Program-made: the position numbers and the translations under genes
DNA from: an uncultured Bacteroides sp.
GTDB taxonomy: Bacteria; Bacteroidota; Bacteroidia; Bacteroidales; Bacteroidaceae
Direction: 5' to 3'
Length of the DNA stretch: 17,627 bases
Assembly (NCBI GenBank): GCA_900551645.1
Contig: URWP01000034.1
Location: 1 to 17,627, forward strand
The notes under the pieces: model-generated
Database searches by the model: none
What the model was told of the DNA's origin: nothing
The model's input: the letters and a program-made list of their open reading frames with translations, nothing else
Shown here: positions 12,860 through 17,627 of the stretch, piece by piece
How the letters are laid out: each line of letters opens with the position of its first letter
How positions within the stretch are numbered: position 1 is the stretch's first letter

Positions 12860-14467
12860 ATGAAGAACCTGCTTTATCTCTTTCTCCTGATTCTTCCGAT
12901 GCAAACCGCTAATGCTGAAGAAAACCTTCAACAGCTGTATCACAGATTGGAGCAAGCTCTCAACAGAAGAGACATTACTGACCGCCTGAAAGAAGCACGG
13001 ATTGACAGTATACAGAAACTAATTACCCCTGATATATCTACCCAGAAACGTTTCGATTATTACCAGACTCTTTACCAGGAATACTTGACCTATAGAGCTG
13101 ACTCCGCCCTTTTTTATATTGACATGGCCGAAAAGATGGCTTTACATAACCAATCCATCCAACAACAAAATTTGTGTGGAATCAACCGTGCTACCTTACT
13201 GGCTACCACCGGCTATTTCTCGCAAGCACTTTCCCAATTGCAACATATCCATAAGGAAAGCCTGGACAGCACTTTAATAGCTGACTATTACAAAGCGTAC
13301 GAATGGGTTTACAGTGTATGGAGCGAATATACCAATGATGAATATTACGCTCCAAGATACCGGAAAAAAGAAATTCTTTACAACGATTCCCTGTTACAGG
13401 TACTTCCACCAGAAAGCCACGAATATTATTACTGGATGGGAGAATACAAAGCACGTACAGGAGACCAGGCTGGCGCACAAAAAGCATACGAAAAAGCACT
13501 TCAAGGTGTTCCGGTCAATACCCGCCTGCATGCTCAGATTACTTGCGGCCTTGCATTTGCCCACAACCGACAGGGACATCTGGACGAATATGAACGCTTT
13601 CTGATTCTGTCAGCTATCTCTGACAATATCTGTCCACTGAAAGAAAATTTATCACTCCAGGAACTGGCACTCCACATTTTCCGGCAAAAACCGGAATGGA
13701 TAGAACGGGCCAACCGCTATCTTCAGTATTCCATGGACGATGCAACTTTCTACAACAACCGTTTACGTATGCTGGAAATAGCCCGGAAATTTCCAGCTAT
13801 TGTCAACGCCTACCAACAGGAAACCGTTAAAGAAAGGGAGCACCTGACCGCTGCCATCATATTCATCAGTGCCCTCACCCTACTGCTGGTTGTTTCACTG
13901 ATTATTATCCGTCGGCAATTAAAGAAAGTCGGCAATGCCCAACAGTCACTAAAAGAACTCAACCAGCAACTGACCCACCTCAACGACGAGCTTCTCAAGA
14001 CCAACCATATACGAGAGGAATATGTCAGTCTGTTTCTGGATCTCTGCGCTTCGTATATTGATAAGCTTAATCGTTATCAGGAACTGGTAAAACGGAAAGT
14101 TAAAGCTAAACAGGCAGATGATCTGCTGAAGCAGAACAGTACCCGGATGTCCGAAGCCGATACAAAACGTTTTTTTGTAAATTTCGATACGGCTTTTTTG
14201 ACACTCTACCCTACTTTCATTACAGAATTCAATGCATTGTTACGTCCTGGAGAAGAAATCTATCCACAAAAAGGAGACATCCTTAATACCGAATTACGCA
14301 TCTTTGCTCTGGTACGCATGGGTATAAAGGATAGTTCTCGCATAGCAACATTGATGTTCTATTCCCCTCAAACTATCTACAATTACAGGACTTCTGTGCG
14401 TAACCGTGCTAAAAGCCGTGACGATTTTGAAGAACAAATCAAGCAATTATGTCAGACTCTGCAGTAA
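12860..14467 (+). CDS. Membrane-spanning transcriptional regulator, TPR-like/DUF6377 type
   Basis: The 535-residue product probably senses a periplasmic signal and regulates genes directly from the membrane. A signal peptide (MKNLLYLFLLILPMQTANA) is followed by a helical, Tyr-rich periplasmic region of about 300 residues with TPR-like repeats (for example GDQAGAQKAYEKALQ, 201-215). A single membrane helix lies at about 329-350 and a coiled coil at about 353-385. The C-terminal cytoplasmic domain includes HIREEYVSLFLDLCASYIDKL, characteristic of DUF6377 proteins. The last 65 residues (LRIFALVRMGIKDSSRIATL, then SPQTIYNYRTSVRNRA) read as a helix-turn-helix. No kinase or receiver domain is present. 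It is divergent from the receptor/alpha-galactosidase operon and probably controls it; the ligand is unknown. The call to DUF6377 is from memory of the family. Confidence 0.87.
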   Translation: MKNLLYLFLLILPMQTANAEENLQQLYHRLEQALNRRDITDRLKEARIDSIQKLITPDISTQKRFDYYQTLYQEYLTYRADSALFYIDMAEKMALHNQSIQQQNLCGINRATLLATTGYFSQALSQLQHIHKESLDSTLIADYYKAYEWVYSVWSEYTNDEYYAPRYRKKEILYNDSLLQVLPPESHEYYYWMGEYKARTGDQAGAQKAYEKALQGVPVNTRLHAQITCGLAFAHNRQGHLDEYERFLILSAISDNICPLKENLSLQELALHIFRQKPEWIERANRYLQYSMDDATFYNNRLRMLEIARKFPAIVNAYQQETVKEREHLTAAIIFISALTLLLVVSLIIIRRQLKKVGNAQQSLKELNQQLTHLNDELLKTNHIREEYVSLFLDLCASYIDKLNRYQELVKRKVKAKQADDLLKQNSTRMSEADTKRFFVNFDTAFLTLYPTFITEFNALLRPGEEIYPQKGDILNTELRIFALVRMGIKDSSRIATLMFYSPQTIYNYRTSVRNRAKSRDDFEEQIKQLCQTLQ

Positions 14468-14628
14468 TCAAAAAAATATAAAAGCAAAGAAGTAAAACGA
14501 AATAGATCTATATCCTGTCAGATATCCGTACACCAATCAGACGATACAACTTCAGGTCCTATCCGGATACTTTTAATTCAGATAAATCAATCTGTAATGT
14601 TTATCTTCAATCAAAAATAAAAAACGAT

Positions 14629-14672
14629 AAAGAGGCTGCCTCAAGTTTCAAAAAACTTAAGACAGCCTCTTT
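14629..14672. terminator. Bidirectional terminator between the regulator gene and queE
   Basis: AAAGAGGCTG (14629-14638) pairs with CAGCCTCTTT (14663-14672), and an inner AAGTT/AACTT continues the stem. On the minus strand TTTATCGTTTTTTATTTTTG follows, so it is strong for queE. On the plus strand only a short T-run follows. The 160 nt between the regulator stop (14467) and this hairpin hold nothing I recognise. Confidence 0.85.
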
Positions 14673-14691
14673 CAGCCATACAGGAAAACGT

Positions 14692-15237
14692 TTACTGAAT
14701 ATGAATCAGTTTATGCGTCTGAAGACTTAAACGCCACTGTGGATGCGCCTGTATATAAGCTACAACTTCTTCCGTATTCTGACAAGAACATGGCTGCAGG
14801 AAATATTGAGAAGCAGGCAAATCCAAATACGCAGAAACATCTTGTCCTACATAAACGATTTTCACTTCGTCCATCCGCTTCAAACGAAGGAGAGCCCCCT
14901 CTTTAGGCGAACAAGTCACCCAGTCAATGTTCTCCGGCAATTCCTGAGTACCATTTGTTTCGATACAAACATACTTTCCTATACGATGAAAAGCATCAAC
15001 CAATGCCTCATCAACCCACAAACCCGGTTCTCCTCCTGTAAGAATAACCATACGGCAAGAAAACCGCTGCACTTCAGCAAGAATTTCCTCGTCAGACATT
15101 TCTATGCCTGTTTCGTGACGAGTATCACAGAATTCACATCGAAGATTACAACCAGAAAAACGGACAAACACCGCCGGAGTACCAGTATGGAATCCCTCTC
15201 CTTGCAAACTATAGAAAATCTCATTAATCTTTCTCAT
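14692..15237 (-). CDS. queE: 7-carboxy-7-deazaguanine synthase (radical SAM)
   Basis: This 181-residue enzyme converts 6-carboxy-5,6,7,8-tetrahydropterin to 7-carboxy-7-deazaguanine, a step in making queuosine for tRNA wobble position 34. The N-terminus MRKINEIFYSLQGEG is typical of QueE. The cluster motif CNLRCEFC gives Cys30, Cys34 and Cys37 in the C-x3-C-x2-C spacing that binds the 4Fe-4S cluster. TGGEP (67-71) contacts S-adenosylmethionine, and ETNGTQ follows at about 93-98. The length fits the shorter QueE forms. The gene overlaps the 3' end of queD by 14 nt, so the two are translated from one message. queC is not in the window. Confidence 0.95.
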   Translation of the reverse strand: MRKINEIFYSLQGEGFHTGTPAVFVRFSGCNLRCEFCDTRHETGIEMSDEEILAEVQRFSCRMVILTGGEPGLWVDEALVDAFHRIGKYVCIETNGTQELPENIDWVTCSPKEGALLRLKRMDEVKIVYVGQDVSAYLDLPASQYFLQPCSCQNTEEVVAYIQAHPQWRLSLQTHKLIHIQ

Positions 15238-15556
15238 AAATCACCGTATTACCAGCCGATTCCTGTACTTCTACTTTAAAGCAATGGGGGATACGATTGC
15301 ATATCCAACGGGCTATATTCTCAGCCGTAGGATTACAGGAAAGAACATCATTCAAATTCTGATGGTCAAGTTGTCCCATTACTACTTCTTTGATATGGGT
15401 AAAATCCACTACCATTCCGTCTGTATTCAATTCCTCCGAACGGCAATACACCGTAATTATCCAATTGTGACCATGCAAATTCTCGCATTTACTCCGATAA
15501 GAAAGATTCAACCGATGAGATGCCGATACCTCCATGCGTTTGATAACCGTATACAT
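15224..15556 (-). CDS. queD: 6-carboxy-5,6,7,8-tetrahydropterin synthase
   Basis: This 110-residue enzyme turns 7,8-dihydroneopterin triphosphate into 6-carboxytetrahydropterin, the substrate of QueE, in the cytoplasm. Zinc ligands are visible as His14 (SASHRL) and His28 and His30 (NLHGHNW). Catalytic Cys24 stands in SKCENLHGH, Asp64-His65 in LDHQNLND, and Glu99 in VQES near the C-terminus. The length is normal for QueD, which is homologous to eukaryotic PTPS. It is the first gene of a two-gene operon and overlaps queE by 14 nt. Its promoter box lies about 60 nt upstream; the leader did not resemble a preQ1 riboswitch on reading. Confidence 0.95.
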   Translation of the reverse strand: MYTVIKRMEVSASHRLNLSYRSKCENLHGHNWIITVYCRSEELNTDGMVVDFTHIKEVVMGQLDHQNLNDVLSCNPTAENIARWICNRIPHCFKVEVQESAGNTVIYEKD

Positions 15557-15616
15557 AAACTCACTTGTTTTAAATATTAGTATTGAATTTGCACTTCATG
15601 TCACCTCAGTGCCCGA

Positions 15617-15644
15617 CAAAAATACAAAGAAATCGTGAAACCAA
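15617..15644 (-). promoter_or_regulatory. Promoter of queDE
   Basis: On the minus strand TTG (15644-15642) and TATTTTTG (15624-15617) are 17 nt apart. The -7 box fits TAnnTTTG; the spacing is a little short. The leader would be about 54 nt. Confidence 0.5.
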
Positions 15645-15717
15645 GAAAAACAACGCTCCCAAGAGAAAAAAATAACTGCAAAACCGAATAAAAATGCGAA
15701 AATATCATGCAAATATT

Positions 15718-15747
15718 TTTGTGTTTCTTTTCAATCCACTATATTTG
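15718..15747 (+). promoter_or_regulatory. Promoter of the coiled-coil/zapA operon
   Basis: TTTG at 15718-15721 (-33) and TATATTTG at 15740-15747 (-7) are 18 nt apart. The leader to the ATG at 15768 is about 14 nt. It diverges from the queDE promoter. Confidence 0.6.
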
Positions 15748-15767
15748 TATACAATTTTGGTGTACTG

Positions 15768-16061
15768 ATGACGGAAGAAGACAAAAGGCTAATAAATACT
15801 TTCGAAGGAAAGCTGAGACATCTGATGTTCCTATACGATGAACTGAAGAAAGAAAACGTCTCACTTCGCCAGCTTCTTTCCCAGAAAGAAGCAGAACTGG
15901 CACGTCTGGAAAATAGCCGGAAAGAATTGGAAGAACAATACACCAATTTAAAGATGGCTCGCATAATCAGTATCAATGACAGTGAACTCAGAGATACGAA
16001 ACAACGATTGGCGAGACTTGTGCGTGAAGTCGACAAATGTATCGCTTTGCTGAATGAATGA
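15768..16061 (+). CDS. Short coiled-coil protein upstream of zapA (ZapB-like)
   Basis: The 97-residue cytoplasmic protein is almost wholly helical. Residues 15-60 form a charged coiled coil with leucines at heptad positions (FLYDELKKENVSLRQLL and AELARLENSRKELEEQY). A second helix at about 70-95 ends in DKCIALLNE. It has no signal peptide, membrane segment or catalytic motif. It stands 29 nt before zapA on the same strand with its own promoter upstream, so the two are probably co-transcribed. Size, coiled coil and linkage suggest a divisome-associated role like that of ZapB, but no sequence motif proves it. Confidence 0.8.
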   Translation: MTEEDKRLINTFEGKLRHLMFLYDELKKENVSLRQLLSQKEAELARLENSRKELEEQYTNLKMARIISINDSELRDTKQRLARLVREVDKCIALLNE

Positions 16062-16090
16062 TTTGATTATTAACCGGTAAAGGATTCCAT

Positions 16091-16387
16091 ATGGACGACA
16101 AGATGAAGATTCACCTGCTGATTGACAACGATCGGTATCCGCTTACTATCCCCAGAGAGGAAGAAGTATTGTACCGTGAAGCTGCCCGTCAGATTGACTA
16201 TAAGCTGAACAAATACCGAAGGATGTACCCTGAATTCACTACGGCAAGACATTGGGCAATGGCAGCTTTAGAACTGGCCTTTGAGAATGTTTCCTTAAAA
16301 GACCGTAATGACACACAGCCATACTTGGACAAGCTGAAACAGCTGGAAAAGGACATCGATGACTGTATCAGGAAAGACTTTGAGTGA
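16091..16387 (+). CDS. zapA: Cell division protein ZapA
   Basis: This 98-residue cytoplasmic protein binds FtsZ and promotes bundling of Z-ring filaments. The N-terminal strand-turn-strand (KIHLLIDNDRYPLTIPREEE) and the following helix (LYREAARQIDYKLNKYRRMYP) match the ZapA globular head. The centre (RHWAMAALELAFENVSL) corresponds to the conserved dimerisation helix, and a C-terminal coiled coil of about 25 residues ends the protein. The length is normal for ZapA. It lies between the coiled-coil gene and a strong terminator that precedes rny. A second start, Met5, is possible. Confidence 0.9.
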   Translation: MDDKMKIHLLIDNDRYPLTIPREEEVLYREAARQIDYKLNKYRRMYPEFTTARHWAMAALELAFENVSLKDRNDTQPYLDKLKQLEKDIDDCIRKDFE

Positions 16388-16413
16388 CGTTCAGATATCA
16401 ACAAAGAAATATC

Positions 16414-16467
16414 ACGCACAAGCTGAAGCCAGATTTTGATCTGACTGAAGGTTTGTGCGTTTTTTTA
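16414..16467 (+). terminator. Terminator between zapA and rny
   Basis: ACGCACAA (16414-16421) pairs with TTGTGCGT (16453-16460), and CAGAT (16430-16434) pairs with ATCTG (16439-16443) around a TTTG loop. The intervening strands each read CTGAAG, which can face each other through tandem G-A pairs. TTTTTTATTA follows. rny begins 24 nt after the T-run, with no clear promoter between. Confidence 0.85.
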
Positions 16468-16490
16468 TTATATGTTTAATTAAAGAAAAA

Positions 16491-17627
16491 ATGAGTATAG
16501 GTATAACAATTGTCGTAGCCGTAGTGACCTTCCTGGTGGGAGGAGCTCTCTCATATATCTTTTTCAAGCATGGCTTGAAAACGAAATATGACAACATTCT
16601 GAAAGAGGCCGAAAACGAAGCCGAAGTGATTAAGAAAAACAAGTTGCTGGAAGTAAAAGAAAAATTTCTGAACAAGAAAGCTGATTTGGAAAAAGAAGTA
16701 GCTATCCGCAACCAAAAGATTCAGCAGGCAGAAAACAAGCTGAAACAGCGCGAAATGGTGCTGAACCAAAAAAATGAGGAACTGCAGCGTAAACGGAACG
16801 AAACAGATGCTATCAAGGAAAATCTGGATGCGCAATTAGTCATCATTGAAAAGAAAAAAGAAGAGTTGGACATATTGCAATCCAAGGAACGTGAAAAACT
16901 GGAAGCCATATCCGGACTCTCCGCAGAAGAAGCAAAAGAACGCCTGGTAGAATCCCTGAAGGAAGAAGCAAAAACACAGGCTCAATCATACATCAACGAT
17001 ATCATGGACGATGCCAAACTGACCGCAAACCGTGAAGCAAAACGTATCGTCATCCAGTCTATTCAACGAGTGGCTACTGAAACTGCCATCGAAAATTCTG
17101 TAACGGTATTCCACATCGAATCCGATGAAATCAAGGGACGTATTATCGGCCGTGAAGGGCGCAACATCCGTGCTCTGGAAGCTGCAACAGGTGTAGAGAT
17201 TGTAGTAGACGATACTCCGGAAGCTATCGTACTCTCTGCTTTCGACCCGGTTCGCCGAGAAATCGCTCGTCTGGCCTTACACCAATTGGTAACTGACGGA
17301 CGTATCCATCCGGCACGTATCGAAGAAGTAGTAGCCAAAGTACGTAAGCATGTAGAAGAAGAAATCATTGAAACCGGTAAACGTACAACCATCGACTTAG
17401 GTATACACGGTCTACATCCGGAACTGATCCGTATCATCGGTAAAATGAAGTACCGTTCTTCTTATGGACAGAACCTGTTACAGCACGCACGTGAAACAGC
17501 CAACCTGTGTGCAGTAATGGCTTCGGAACTGGGTCTGAACCCCAAAAAAGCCAAACGTGCCGGTCTGCTGCACGATATAGGTAAAGTACCTGATGAAGAA
17601 CCGGAATTGCCACATGCACTGTTAGGT
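16491..17627 (+). CDS. rny: Ribonuclease Y (3' end cut by window)
   Basis: This is the first 379 residues of the membrane-anchored endoribonuclease that starts mRNA decay in many bacteria without RNase E. A single N-terminal membrane helix lies at about 3-25 (ITIVVAVVTFLVGGALSYIF). A long charged coiled coil covers about 30-190. The KH RNA-binding domain is at about 205-270 with the loop GRIIGREGRNIRALE. The metal-dependent HD domain has begun: its HD pair stands in LLHDIGK (His361-Asp362). The family is usually about 510-520 residues, so about 135 residues, including the rest of the HD domain, are missing. The start ATG follows an A-rich stretch (TTAAAGAAAAA). Expression may come from a promoter hidden in the terminator tail or from readthrough of zapA. 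Confidence 0.95.
   Translation, partial: MSIGITIVVAVVTFLVGGALSYIFFKHGLKTKYDNILKEAENEAEVIKKNKLLEVKEKFLNKKADLEKEVAIRNQKIQQAENKLKQREMVLNQKNEELQRKRNETDAIKENLDAQLVIIEKKKEELDILQSKEREKLEAISGLSAEEAKERLVESLKEEAKTQAQSYINDIMDDAKLTANREAKRIVIQSIQRVATETAIENSVTVFHIESDEIKGRIIGREGRNIRALEAATGVEIVVDDTPEAIVLSAFDPVRREIARLALHQLVTDGRIHPARIEEVVAKVRKHVEEEIIETGKRTTIDLGIHGLHPELIRIIGKMKYRSSYGQNLLQHARETANLCAVMASELGLNPKKAKRAGLLHDIGKVPDEEPELPHALLG

Noticed and set aside
14743..15279. 178-codon plus-strand ORF antisense to queE and the end of queD
   Set aside because: It lies opposite two well-conserved enzymes and has no promoter or recognisable motif.
15557..15616. PreQ1 riboswitch in the queD leader
   Set aside because: The roughly 54-nt leader shows no GC hairpin followed by the A-rich pairing tail, and no expression-platform hairpin or T-run.
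16388..16490. Possible 6S RNA between zapA and rny, since ssrS follows zapA in some proteobacteria
   Set aside because: Only about 100 nt are available and they are accounted for by a terminator hairpin with T-run; no long 6S-like rod with a central bubble fits.

Overview
The window looks like chromosomal DNA from a gut Bacteroidales, most likely Bacteroides or Phocaeicola. The grounds are promoter -7 boxes of the Bacteroidetes form TAnnTTTG in front of most transcription units, weak or absent Shine-Dalgarno sequences, a typical Bacteroides TonB-dependent receptor, a DUF6377-type membrane regulator and long GC-rich terminators. The species cannot be named from the sequence alone. No mobile element, CRISPR array or rRNA was found.

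Layout. 1-2506 (+): the 3' part of a sodium:alanine/glycine symporter (AGCS family); an unrecognised 209-aa protein with its own promoter and a strong terminator; a uracil-DNA-glycosylase-fold protein. 2539-2691 (+): a complete tRNA-Trp(CCA) unit with promoter and terminator. 2724-5267 (-): an ECF sigma factor followed by a four-helix membrane protein, and upstream of them a separately promoted, separately terminated secreted alpha/beta hydrolase. 5374-7399 (+): a 632-aa lipoprotein with a C-terminal TlpA-like thioredoxin domain; a perfect 15-bp palindrome sits on its promoter. 7400-8043: a sparse AT-rich gap with one possible 42-codon ORF. 8044-12535 (-): a two-gene operon of a TonB-dependent receptor and a GH36 alpha-galactosidase. 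12860-14467 (+): a divergent membrane-spanning regulator. 14629-15624 (-): overlapping queD and queE of queuosine precursor synthesis. 15740-17627 (+): a short coiled-coil protein, zapA and the 5' part of rny (RNase Y).

How the genes work together. The clearest functional unit is 7961-14467. A regulator with a probable periplasmic TPR-like sensor, one membrane span and a cytoplasmic helix-turn-helix is divergent from an outer-membrane receptor and a signal-peptide-bearing alpha-galactosidase. This suggests a small alpha-galactoside uptake and hydrolysis locus with no SusD-like protein in view. The shared control region has a good promoter on each side and three copies of AGTAGA at 11-bp and 77-bp intervals just upstream of the receptor promoter; these are candidate regulator sites. 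queD and queE act in the same pathway (6-carboxytetrahydropterin, then 7-carboxy-7-deazaguanine). The coiled-coil protein and ZapA are probably cell-division factors transcribed together, with a terminator before rny. I found no clear sign of a wholly new defence or mobile system; the less usual points are the SusD-less receptor locus, the palindromic promoter, the sigma/membrane-protein pair and the orphan small ORF.
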